Assembly: GCA_022562335.1 (NCBI GenBank)
Contig: JADFPM010000185.1
Coordinates: 1 to 5,629 of the forward strand
Direction of reading: 5' to 3'
Source: Chloroflexota bacterium
GTDB taxonomy: Bacteria > Chloroflexota > Dehalococcoidia > Lucifugimonadales > UBA3495
Length of the DNA stretch: 5,629 bases
Shown here: positions 1 to 5,331 of the stretch, piece after piece
How the letters are laid out: every line of letters begins with the position of its first letter
How positions within the stretch are numbered: the first letter of the stretch is position 1
Notes under the pieces: model-generated
Databases searched by the model: none
What the model was told of the DNA's origin: nothing
Seen by the model: the letters and a program-made list of their open reading frames with translations, nothing else
Program-made: the position numbers and the translations under genes

Positions 1-1
1 C

Positions 2-775
2 AGGCCCAGCGGCAGCGGCCCGTTCCCGATCATGCTCGAACTGCATGGCGGCGCATGGGTCCGGGGCGACCGAATGAACGGCGACGCGGCCAATGAAGCC
101 GTGGCTAAGACCGGCGTGATCGTGGCGGCATTGGATTTTCGCACCCAGGCACCCTATCCAGCTTCTCTGGCCGACATCCACTATGCGATCCGTTGGGCTA
201 AGACTCAGGCTACGTTTTGGAATGGCATTCCGGACCGCGTCGGCGCCATGGGCACTTCCAGCGGCGCCCACCAGGCCATGCTGCTGGGCATGCGCCCGAA
301 CGATTCGCGCTACGCCGCGCTGCCATCCCCGGCGGACTACGGAGCGGCGGACGGCGCCCTGGCCTGCGTGATCATGGTCTCTCCCGTGATCGATCCGCTG
401 GGACGCTATCTCTATGCCAAAGGCCTGCGATCGGATTGCACCCCACCCGAGGGGATGGGCGAGCGGACGCCGGCCATGCACGAGCAATACTGGGTAACCG
501 AAGAGGCCATGGCCGAAGGGGCGCCGGCGCGCATCCTTGCCGGTGGGGAGAAGACAGCCCTGCCGCCCACGCTGGCCTTTCGCCGCAGCTACGAAGCGGC
601 GCATCCGCGCCCGGATTTCGACGAATTCATCGATCAGTACCGCAAGGCTGGCGGCCAGATCGACGTGACCATCTTCGAGGAGGAGGGTGAAGGCGTGCTG
701 CGCGATCTCTCTTCTCAGATCGCAAAACAGGCGCTTGAGGAGATGAGCGATTTCATCTCTAAACACATCGGGTAA
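2..775 (+). CDS. Alpha/beta hydrolase, acetyl-esterase-like (5' end outside window)
   Basis: Serine-hydrolase fold enzyme of the esterase/lipase (BD-FAE/Aes-like) type, probably cytoplasmic and acting on small esters. The frame is open to the left edge, and the residues before the first ATG (32) read PFPIMLELHGGAW. This is the normal strand leading into the oxyanion-hole HGG motif, so the true start lies upstream and ATG 32 is internal. Counting from that Met, HGG is at residues 5-7 and the nucleophile elbow G-T-S-S-G at 74-78 (Ser76). The YPASLADIHYAIRW stretch (42-55) is the usual helix before the elbow. The family's C-terminal PPTL strand is present, but the expected Asp seems to be Glu (SYEAAH region) and the expected His (GHGF-like) is replaced in EEEGEGVL. 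Esterase activity is therefore uncertain. The stop is TAA at 773-775. It is convergent with the VOC gene. The fold assignment is firm; the substrate is unknown. Confidence 0.85.
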   Translation, partial: RPSGSGPFPIMLELHGGAWVRGDRMNGDAANEAVAKTGVIVAALDFRTQAPYPASLADIHYAIRWAKTQATFWNGIPDRVGAMGTSSGAHQAMLLGMRPNDSRYAALPSPADYGAADGALACVIMVSPVIDPLGRYLYAKGLRSDCTPPEGMGERTPAMHEQYWVTEEAMAEGAPARILAGGEKTALPPTLAFRRSYEAAHPRPDFDEFIDQYRKAGGQIDVTIFEEEGEGVLRDLSSQIAKQALEEMSDFISKHIG

Positions 776-791
776 GCCAGACACCCCGATG
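766..791 (+). terminator. Weak hairpin at the end of the hydrolase gene
   Basis: CATCGGG (766-772) pairs with CCCGATG (785-791) around a 12-base loop, overlapping the hydrolase stop codon. No T-tract follows, so this is at most part of a composite 3' end with the downstream hairpins. Confidence 0.25.
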
Positions 792-813
792 GGTTGGGGT
801 CAAGGACAAGAAT

Positions 814-841
814 GGTGCGCACCGAGGTAAAGGTGCGCACC
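814..841. repeat. Two copies of the palindrome GGTGCGCACC
   Basis: The self-complementary decamer GGTGCGCACC occurs at 814-823 and again at 832-841, 18 bases start to start. Each copy is a possible dimer half-site. Together they can also fold as one 10-bp hairpin with an 8-base loop. The pair lies between two convergent genes, where a transcription-end structure is more likely than an operator. Confidence 0.6.
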
Positions 842-868
842 TGGAATCCCCAATCTTGAAAATATGCC

Positions 869-916
869 AATGGCGGACCGGCCCCAGTCTCTATCGAGCA
901 GGGCCGGTCCGCCATT
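869..916. terminator. Perfect 16-bp hairpin between convergent genes, probable bidirectional terminator
   Basis: AATGGCGGACCGGCCC (869-884) is the exact reverse complement of 901-916, with a 16-base loop (885-900). The hairpin is GC-rich and lies between the 3' ends of the rightward hydrolase and the leftward VOC gene. On the minus strand the stem is followed by GGCATATTTTC, a short U-run after five bases. On the plus strand no U-run follows. It best fits a terminator for the VOC gene that may also stop or protect the hydrolase transcript. A repeated extragenic palindrome is the alternative. Confidence 0.6.
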
Positions 917-1005
917 TCGGTTCAGGAACTACCACCGCCTCGCACCGCCCAACATAGGTTGATGCTGGCCAGGCCGTGGCGCCGGGGTCCACTCGACGCG
1001 TGGGT

Positions 1006-1563
1006 TTACCGGCTGCCCACTCCGGCCGCCGCGTTAAGCGCGCGGATGGCGTCTATCGTTTCCGGACTGGCCGGCTTGCCCATCTCGACGTTTTGGACTG
1101 TCTCAAAAGACCGGTTCACGTCTGCCATAACCTCTTCGTCCGACTGGTCTATGTCGATGGGGACGCCGATCTGGGCCCATGACGTATGGCCGGTCAGCCA
1201 GAACACCTCGGTCGGGTTGTTCTCCGGATCGCGGAAGTAGCAGCCGATGGCGCTGGCATGGGTCACGATGCGGTCCAGCTTGTACCCGTGCTCGTGGATG
1301 CGCTGCTTGAAGTCGCGGAGATCGTCTAGGGAATCCACACGCATAGAGATCTGCTGGATCCAGTGCGGGTCCTCGACCGAAGTCCGGCCGTTGATCAACG
1401 CGATCTCGTGGTCGACGCCCTCCGGATCGGCGCTGAAGAAGGCCCCCAATGGACCCACCTTGGTCAGCGTCATGCCCATGAAATTCGCGTAGAAATCCTT
1501 CATGAGATCCAGGTCCTGAACGTAGAATCCGATATGACCGAGGCCATTTACTTTCGCTGGCAT
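1006..1563 (-). CDS. VOC family protein (glyoxalase / extradiol dioxygenase fold)
   Basis: About 185 aa, one VOC unit made of two beta-alpha-beta3 modules, followed by an extension of about 60 residues. Such proteins are usually divalent-metal enzymes (ring-cleaving dioxygenases, lyases, isomerases). Module 1 starts GLGHIGFYVQDL with the metal-ligand-type His10. Module 2 starts WIQQISMRVDSLDDLRDF (68-85), where many relatives have His but this protein has Gln70-Gln71. It ends THASAIGCYFRDPENN-PTEVFW, giving the C-terminal ligand-type Glu119. The start was chosen from the RBS: AAGGAG (1570-1575 on the minus strand) lies 6 bases from the second of two adjacent ATG codons (1563) and only 3 from the first (1566). 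A longer start at 1632 would put the RBS inside the gene and is rejected. It is divergent from the MFS transporter. The reaction cannot be told from sequence; a bleomycin-resistance-like binding role is also possible. Confidence 0.88.
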   Translation of the reverse strand: MPAKVNGLGHIGFYVQDLDLMKDFYANFMGMTLTKVGPLGAFFSADPEGVDHEIALINGRTSVEDPHWIQQISMRVDSLDDLRDFKQRIHEHGYKLDRIVTHASAIGCYFRDPENNPTEVFWLTGHTSWAQIGVPIDIDQSDEEVMADVNRSFETVQNVEMGKPASPETIDAIRALNAAAGVGSR

Positions 1564-1569
1564 CATTGT

Positions 1570-1575
1570 CTCCTT
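1570..1575 (-). promoter_or_regulatory. Ribosome binding site deciding the VOC start
   Basis: AAGGAG on the minus strand, 3 bases before ATG 1566 and 6 bases before ATG 1563. The spacing favours the inner ATG. The site excludes the upstream in-frame ATG at 1632. Confidence 0.75.
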
Positions 1576-1936
1576 TCCGATTTCTTCAGGGTCCCAGAGC
1601 GGCCGGCCGAGCCCCTTTCCCTCGCTCGACATGGAAGCGGATCACGATAACGAACAACGGGTCTTGGTTGCCAGAAATGATACCCAAACCCATAAGATCT
1701 GTCCAACATGGCCGGCGCGCCACCGCAGGTGATGAAGCGGGTTTTGCTCATCTTGCCATCAGGTGTCTGCCAAGCCCGGCTTTCAAAACCAGAGCGATCC
1801 TGATGACACGCCACCACGCGCTGGTCACTCGGCAGGCATGGTGTAGCCTGGGTCTGATCGGTTCACCCGGAGGAAGCAACAGCCGCCTTCTACGGGGAGA
1901 GTGTTCGGGTGCGGTGACACGGCAAGCGGTTAGATG

Positions 1937-1965
1937 ATGATGTTCCAGCGCTTGGGGGATATACT
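1937..1965 (+). promoter_or_regulatory. Possible promoter of the MFS gene
   Basis: TATACT (1960-1965) is a good -10 hexamer. The hexamer 17 bases upstream (ATGATG, 1937-1942) is a poor -35. Transcription would begin near 1972, leaving a leader of about 37 bases before the MFS start at 2009. Support is only the -10 match and its position. Confidence 0.25.
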
Positions 1966-1997
1966 TAGCGCATGACGGTTCCAAGGCACTTCGATCA

Positions 1998-2035
1998 ATG
2001 ACCACGCAATGACCACGCAATCGATGACCACGCAA
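1998..2035 (+). repeat. ATGACCACGCAA three times, spanning the MFS start
   Basis: Copies lie at 1998-2009, 2009-2020 and 2024-2035. The first two are in tandem with an 11-base period sharing one A; the third comes 15 bases after the second. Copy 1 reads ATG-ACC-ACG-CAA-TGA, a complete MTTQ-stop mini-ORF (1998-2012). Its stop overlaps the ATG of copy 2 as ATGA. Copies 2 and 3 are in the MFS frame and give the N-terminus MTTQSMTTQ. Confidence 0.9.
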
Positions 2036-3376
2036 ACTCCGGCCCAAACCCCGCCGCGAAAGGGCCTGTACTACGGGTGGTACATGGTGGCCACCTTCAT
2101 GTTCGTCGCCCTGGTCACCACCGGCGCGCGTAGCGCTTTCGGGGTTTTCGTCATCCCGATGAGCGAGGAATTCCATTGGGACCGGACGACCATCACCTGG
2201 GCCGGTTTCATTGGGGCTGTGGTCGCGGGGCTGATCCAGCCCTTTATTGGACGTATTTTCGATGTCACCGGCGGCCGAAAGGTGATCCTGGCGGGTTTGA
2301 TTGGCGTCGGCGCGGTCACGGTCTTGCTCAGCCGCACCCCTAACATCTATTTTTTGGTCGTGATGTATGGCGTGGTGATGTCTTTGGCCGCCGGCGGCGT
2401 GTCCATAAATAACACCAGCGCCATGCTCGCCCGGTGGTTCCGCCGCCGGCGCGCTACGGTCATGGGATTGAATGCCGCGGGGGCATCCATGGGCGGCATG
2501 TTGATCGTCCCCTTCGCCATGTTCCTGCTTCAAGCGACCAGCTGGAGGGTGGCTTGGGTGGCGTTGGGACTTCTTATCCTGTTGCTGGCGTTCCCTCTGG
2601 CATTCATCTTCACCAGGGATTATCCCGCTAAACTGGGCCTGCAGTCCGACGGTGACGAGGAACCCGCCGAAGACGCCGCCGCTGCGGCCCCTCGACGGGC
2701 AGCCGGCCCCTTGGAAGCGGATCATTGGACCCAACCGTTCCGCTCCTTGCCTTTCTGGCAGATGTCACTCTCTTACATGATCTGTGGCTCAACCACCTAC
2801 ATGTTATCGTTCCATTTCGTGCCCTATGCCATCGACCGGGGGGTGTCTCCCGGCATGGCGGCCACGATCTTTGGGGTCATGCTGGGGCTGAACGTTTTTG
2901 GCGCCCTCGGCGCGGGCATGCTGGCCGACCGGTTCGGCCGGAAGAATCTACTGGCCCTGGTCTACTTCCTCCGGGGGTCCGGCTATATGATTTTGTTGCT
3001 GCCGGGCTTGTTGGGGGTGACTTTTTTATCGGGCAACCTGGGCCTGTGGCTCTTCGCGTTGATCACCGGTTTTTCCTGGTGGGCCACGCTTCCTCTGACA
3101 TCTTCTTTGACCGCTGATGTTTACGGTCTACGGACCTTGGGCACCATCAGCGGCGTATCCTTCGCATTCCACCAATTCGGTTCCGCAGCCAGCGTTTTGT
3201 TCGCCGCGGTCCTCTACGACATGACCGGTTCCTATACCATTCCCTTCCTGATCGCGGGCTCCCTGCTGTTCCCGGCGGCCCTCTCTGCCTTCACCATCCG
3301 GGAGCGCAAATACTCGGCCCGGTATCAGCCGCAAGGTCCGGTGGCCGCTGGAACGCCCGCCAGGGCCGGGACCTAG
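2009..3376 (+). CDS. MFS transporter, monocarboxylate/OFA-like
   Basis: 455 aa, the usual length for a 12-TM major facilitator carrier of the inner membrane. After a polar tail rich in Thr/Gln/Pro (1-18) comes YYGWYMV, the typical opening of TM1 in the oxalate/formate antiporter and monocarboxylate group. The loop 2-3 signature is G81-R-I-F-D85..G88-G-R90-K91, repeated in the second half as G303-M-L-A-D307-R-F-G310-R-K312. A charged, Ala-rich central loop (about 206-240) separates the two six-helix halves. Likely substrates are small organic anions taken up with protons, but this cannot be fixed from sequence. The start is ambiguous: ATG 2009 and ATG 2024 both lie in the repeat and neither has a strong SD. 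AAGG at 1983-1986 is the nearest and is better placed for the mini-ORF at 1998. The stop is TAG at 3374-3376. Confidence 0.93.
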   Translation: MTTQSMTTQTPAQTPPRKGLYYGWYMVATFMFVALVTTGARSAFGVFVIPMSEEFHWDRTTITWAGFIGAVVAGLIQPFIGRIFDVTGGRKVILAGLIGVGAVTVLLSRTPNIYFLVVMYGVVMSLAAGGVSINNTSAMLARWFRRRRATVMGLNAAGASMGGMLIVPFAMFLLQATSWRVAWVALGLLILLLAFPLAFIFTRDYPAKLGLQSDGDEEPAEDAAAAAPRRAAGPLEADHWTQPFRSLPFWQMSLSYMICGSTTYMLSFHFVPYAIDRGVSPGMAATIFGVMLGLNVFGALGAGMLADRFGRKNLLALVYFLRGSGYMILLLPGLLGVTFLSGNLGLWLFALITGFSWWATLPLTSSLTADVYGLRTLGTISGVSFAFHQFGSAASVLFAAVLYDMTGSYTIPFLIAGSLLFPAALSAFTIRERKYSARYQPQGPVAAGTPARAGT

Positions 3377-3391
3377 AAGGGCCTGCTCGCC

Positions 3392-3622
3392 ATGTTCCTC
3401 TGGCCGATGCACCTCTGGTCGATAGCAGCCCATCACGGAGAGTCCGCGGACCCGCGCTTGTTGGGGTGGATAAAGCACCTGTTTGACCAGGTGATCACGG
3501 TGGGCCCCTGGACGGTGGTGGTGGGCCTGGGTCTCATCATCGTGGCGATACCGGTGGCGGTGGTTGCCGCCTATCTCTTTCAGCGAGGACGATATCCCGG
3601 GGGCCTGGGTAAAAAGACTTGA
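3392..3622 (+). CDS. Small single-TM membrane protein, unknown function
   Basis: 76 aa with no family I recognise. A weakly hydrophobic, Trp/His-containing N-terminus (MFLWPMHLWSIAAHH) precedes an amphipathic stretch (about 22-37). One strong membrane helix follows, P39 to F63, rich in Val/Ile/Ala, and then a basic tail (QRGRYPGG...KK). Tail charge suggests the C-terminus is cytoplasmic. It starts 15 bases after the MFS stop, and a possible SD (AAGGG, 3377-3381) sits directly behind that stop with a 10-base gap. Co-transcription with the transporter is likely, so it may be a small partner of it. The frame is the same as that of the MFS gene, so it could also be a former C-terminal extension split off by the amber codon at 3374. 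The composition supports a real protein; the exact start is uncertain. Confidence 0.6.
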   Translation: MFLWPMHLWSIAAHHGESADPRLLGWIKHLFDQVITVGPWTVVVGLGLIIVAIPVAVVAAYLFQRGRYPGGLGKKT

Positions 3623-3688
3623 ACGCCTATGGTTTAAACGCTGGTTGGCTTCGGCGGTGGCAGGCGATGGGCTCCCTCAGATACTATC

Positions 3689-3707
3689 GGACCGGGATTA
3701 TCCGGCC
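3689..3707 (+). terminator. Small GC hairpin downstream of the MFS / small-membrane-protein unit
   Basis: GGACCGG (3689-3695) can pair with CCGGCC (3702-3707) around GATTAT, with one bulged A. It lies 67 bases after the last stop. No T-run follows, so terminator function is doubtful. The left arm resembles those of the two larger hairpins in the window. Confidence 0.25.
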
Positions 3708-3859
3708 CACTCTTGCCATGGGGCTCAAACCTTAGTAGACTAGGCGACGTTGTCCGATTTCCGCCGGACGTGCGGCGTTGGTTCAGCGCATGGCAGATGC
3801 GTTACCATTGACCCTTGGGGCGATTCCAATAGCCCCTCTCTGATTAAACTGAGATTGCT

Positions 3860-3864
3860 GAGGA
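3860..3864 (+). promoter_or_regulatory. Ribosome binding site of the 61-aa gene
   Basis: GAGGA, 7 bases before ATG 3872. The good match and spacing are the main reason to accept this short ORF as a gene. Confidence 0.65.
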
Positions 3865-3871
3865 AGCGGCT

Positions 3872-4057
3872 ATGTTTGACAAAAGTTCCCTGGATGCATT
3901 GTTCGAAGAATTGCGAGACCAATATGAACTGGAACCCGAATGGGAGGACATCCAGAGGGCGGCCCACCTAGGCGTGGCCCGCTCCGACGCCGGGGTTCCC
4001 CTGGGCGAGATCGATTCCCGGGTGGTCTCTGCGATCCAGAAGCACTCCAACGCCTGA
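3872..4057 (+). CDS. Small acidic hypothetical protein
   Basis: 61 aa, no recognised family. The N-terminal half (SSLDALFEELRDQYELEPEWEDIQRAAHLG) is strongly acidic and predicted helical, with a regular spacing of hydrophobic residues. A short G-V-A-R-S-D-A-G-V-P-L-G turn region follows, then a final helix (EIDSRVVSAIQKH). No Cys, signal peptide or membrane segment is present, so it is a soluble cytoplasmic protein. A GAGGA site 7 bases upstream supports ATG 3872. It stands alone, with about 250 bases empty before it and 290 after, and no toxin-like or other partner gene beside it. The A-x-x-D-A-G pattern loosely recalls antitoxin tails, but I do not consider that sufficient for a call. Confidence is in the gene, not in a function. 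Confidence 0.65.
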   Translation: MFDKSSLDALFEELRDQYELEPEWEDIQRAAHLGVARSDAGVPLGEIDSRVVSAIQKHSNA

Positions 4058-4251
4058 ACCAATCGGCCAAACGGTTCACCCATGTCCTTTCCGCTGTTTA
4101 CCGGTTCAACGGTAGTTTGAGCTACGGCGGTATTGCATCGCCTGTGGCCTAGACTTTCCCGGTCCAGCCACGCTCACCGCTACCCGGATGTTTCTTTGGG
4201 ATCCAACCGTGGTGGCGCCACTTGTCTTCGCCCCCAATGACGCCGCACCCG

Positions 4252-4281
4252 TTGACACCCCCGATGCCCATTCTCTAGCTT
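4252..4281 (+). promoter_or_regulatory. Possible promoter of the zinc-ribbon / terminase unit
   Basis: A perfect -35 TTGACA (4252-4257) is followed after 18 bases by TAGCTT (4276-4281), which keeps the T1, A2 and T6 of a -10. The start would be near 4288, directly before the 4291-4322 hairpin and about 60 bases before the TTG start. Confidence 0.35.
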
Positions 4282-4290
4282 GGAATTGCA

Positions 4291-4322
4291 GGGACGGACC
4301 CGGCCCCATAGCCGGCCGTCCC
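4291..4322 (+). terminator. Stable leader hairpin before the zinc-ribbon gene
   Basis: GGGACGG (4291-4297) pairs with CCGTCCC (4316-4322). Inside it, CCGGC (4300-4304) pairs with GCCGG (4311-4315), with a 2-base bulge (AC) on the left and a CCCATA loop. The 12-bp GC-rich stem is followed by TTTCCATTT, a weak U-tract. It may end transcription of the small gene upstream. If the promoter at 4252 is real it would lie at the very 5' end of the leader and act as an attenuator or mRNA stabiliser. Confidence 0.45.
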
Positions 4323-4334
4323 TTTCCATTTGCT

Positions 4335-4344
4335 GGAGGTGATC
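4335..4344 (+). promoter_or_regulatory. Near-perfect Shine-Dalgarno that sets a TTG start
   Basis: GGAGGTGATC matches the 16S rRNA 3' tail along almost its full length. The gap from GGAGGT to TTG 4349 is 8 bases. This is what justifies a TTG start for the next gene. Confidence 0.8.
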
Positions 4345-4348
4345 CGGG

Positions 4349-4537
4349 TTGAGTTGCCGACGTTGTCATTCATCTAGACTGATCCTTTTGGGAAAAAAGA
4401 GCGCCCAGGACAACGATATATTACGTTGCCAGGAGTGCGGTTTCCTCTTTAGCCCACCCAATGGTCCGGCCCAAACCGGGTCCGTGGAGACATCCCGCAC
4501 CGTGGCGGTTTCCTCCGGCCATCATGGGCGGGTATAG
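4349..4537 (+). CDS. Small zinc-ribbon protein (TTG start)
   Basis: 62 aa. Two C-x2-C knuckles, C3-x2-C6 (SCRRCHS) and C27-x2-C30 (RCQECGF), are separated by 20 residues. This is the classic four-Cys zinc ribbon that binds one Zn and usually nucleic acid or protein. The C-terminal half (PPNGPAQTGSVETSRTVAV) is polar and probably disordered. The TTG start is supported by a near-perfect SD 8 bases away, and the first CxxC would be lost with any later start. The stop TAG (4535-4537) is 6 bases before the terminase fragment, so the two are probably one transcription unit. The link suggests a phage-derived packaging or regulatory helper. A stand-alone function is equally possible. Confidence 0.75.
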   Translation: MSCRRCHSSRLILLGKKSAQDNDILRCQECGFLFSPPNGPAQTGSVETSRTVAVSSGHHGRV

Positions 4538-4543
4538 ACTCCC

Positions 4544-4843
4544 ATGCCTCGCAACGATACCCGCAGGCCGGTAGACCCCCCGGAAGATCCCCCAATAGAT
4601 CCAGTTGAATCGCCTTTGGACTTTGCCCGGGACGTGCTGGGAGTAACGCTGTGGAGCAAACAGGAAGAGGTGCTTTCGGCCTTACCCATCCACCGCCGAG
4701 TCGCCGTCAAGTCGGGCAATGGCCTGGGCAAGGGATTCTGCGCCGCCGTGGCCGTCCAATGCTTACACCCTTTGATTCCTCCAAGGCCAAAACAACCTTG
4801 TATCCATCTTTCAGGGCAATCACTTTATCAACCAGTAACCTGA
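4544..4843 (+). pseudogene. Terminase large subunit, N-terminal fragment
   Basis: The first ~71 of 99 residues look like the start of a phage terminase large subunit, the ATPase/nuclease motor that packages DNA. A Pro/Asp-rich tail is followed by SPLDFARDVLGVTLWSKQEEVL (23-44) and the Walker A region VAVKSGNGLGKGFCAAVAV (53-71). Full-length relatives have roughly 400-600 residues. Here the similarity ends at V71 (about 4756), and residues 72-99 are antisense of the serine recombinase remnant, up to a chance TGA at 4841. Walker B and the nuclease domain are absent. Position 64, normally Ser/Thr of GK[S/T], is Gly, so the motif is also damaged. It starts 6 bases after the zinc-ribbon gene with no strong SD of its own, so translational coupling is likely. 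Non-functional as packaging motor. Confidence 0.75.
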
Positions 4844-5288
4844 TAGTCTCACTCTTTTCCGCTTCGTCCATGGTATCCAGCCGGTCAACAATGGTCGATG
4901 AAGCCGCCATATAATCTTCCAGTGAATCTAAAACGTTGGTCGTGTTCGCTTCTTCGACTTCAAGCCTTTCTACCTCACTGACCTGGTACTCCAACCGCTC
5001 TTTGACACCCTTCAACCGAATTTCCAATTCCGATTCGGTGATATAGCCTTTGGTGTACAGGTTGATGGTCCGCCCCTTCTCTTGCTCGATCTCCGTAACC
5101 CTGGCCTTAACCGCGTCCAAGTCCGCCAGGGTGCCGCCTTCCGCCAGGTGGGTTTTCCGTTCGTCGATCAATGCAATCAACTGGGCTGGGTTGGTCAGGA
5201 ACCGGGTAACTTCGTCCCACACGATCTTCTCGACCATTGACGAAGATAGGGTCCGCCTGGGGCATCCATGGTGCATCCGCTTGCCCAT
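4707..5288 (-). pseudogene. Large serine recombinase, C-terminal fragment
   Basis: The 193-aa frame is the distal part of a large serine recombinase (phage/ICE integrase or resolvase type). It opens with the second half of the recombinase zinc ribbon: RRYVCSMGKRMHHGCPRR, beginning about 15 bases before ATG 5288. S-M-V-E-K-I-V-W-D-E-V and FLTNPAQLIALIDER follow, and then the long Glu/Arg-rich coiled coil (about residues 45-125) that governs synapsis direction in this family. The last family-like residues are VVLALEESKGVSI (to about 4758). The final ~16 residues are antisense of the terminase fragment, up to TGA 4707-4709. The N-terminal catalytic Ser domain (~150 aa), the recombinase domain and the first CxxC are all missing, since a Nudix gene lies immediately upstream instead. 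It cannot recombine DNA by itself. ATG 5288 is only the first Met of the open frame, with no clear SD seen. Confidence 0.8.
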
Positions 5289-5331
5289 GCTACAGACGTA
5301 CCGCCGGGTCAGGTTGTCGGTTGGGATCAGG

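Larger units (their letters stand above)
1567..1997. other. Divergent intergenic region between VOC and MFS genes, no gene recognised
   Basis: About 430 bases between two divergently read genes. Open frames exist on both strands (for example plus 1566-1937 and minus 1563-1817), but they have Arg/Pro/His-rich composition, no recognisable domain and no convincing RBS. I read them as chance frames in GC-rich DNA. The region should hold both promoters. The only hexamer close to consensus is TATACT at 1960-1965. I see no tRNA-like fold, long repeat or clear operator. Confidence 0.5.

Noticed and set aside
1563..1937. Overlapping plus and minus ORFs in the divergent intergenic region
   Set aside because: No recognisable motif, basic and Pro/Arg-rich composition, overlapping frames on both strands and no convincing SD.
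1632..2724. 13-base repeat TGGAAGCGGATCA at 1632 and 2712
   Set aside because: One exact 13-mer pair is not surprising by chance in 5.6 kb, and one copy lies inside MFS coding sequence.
1748..2734. 328-codon open frame on the minus strand
   Set aside because: It runs antisense through the well-supported MFS gene. It is rich in Gly/His/Arg/Gln with no domain and no RBS, as expected for the complement of a GC-rich membrane-protein gene.
3632..3639. Palindrome GTTTAAAC after the small membrane protein gene
   Set aside because: Only 8 bases, a single copy, and too short to support an operator or attachment site.
3808..3836. TTGACC as -35 for the 61-aa gene
   Set aside because: The hexamer at the correct spacing is AGCCCC, which has no resemblance to a -10.
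3872..4057. Antitoxin of a toxin-antitoxin pair
   Set aside because: Only a vague A-x-x-D-A-G similarity. No toxin-sized ORF with a recognisable domain is adjacent on either side.
4106..4369. 87-codon minus-strand ORF
   Set aside because: Low-complexity Gly/Ser/Ala/Pro composition. It overlaps the leader hairpin and strong SD of the zinc-ribbon gene and shows no domain.
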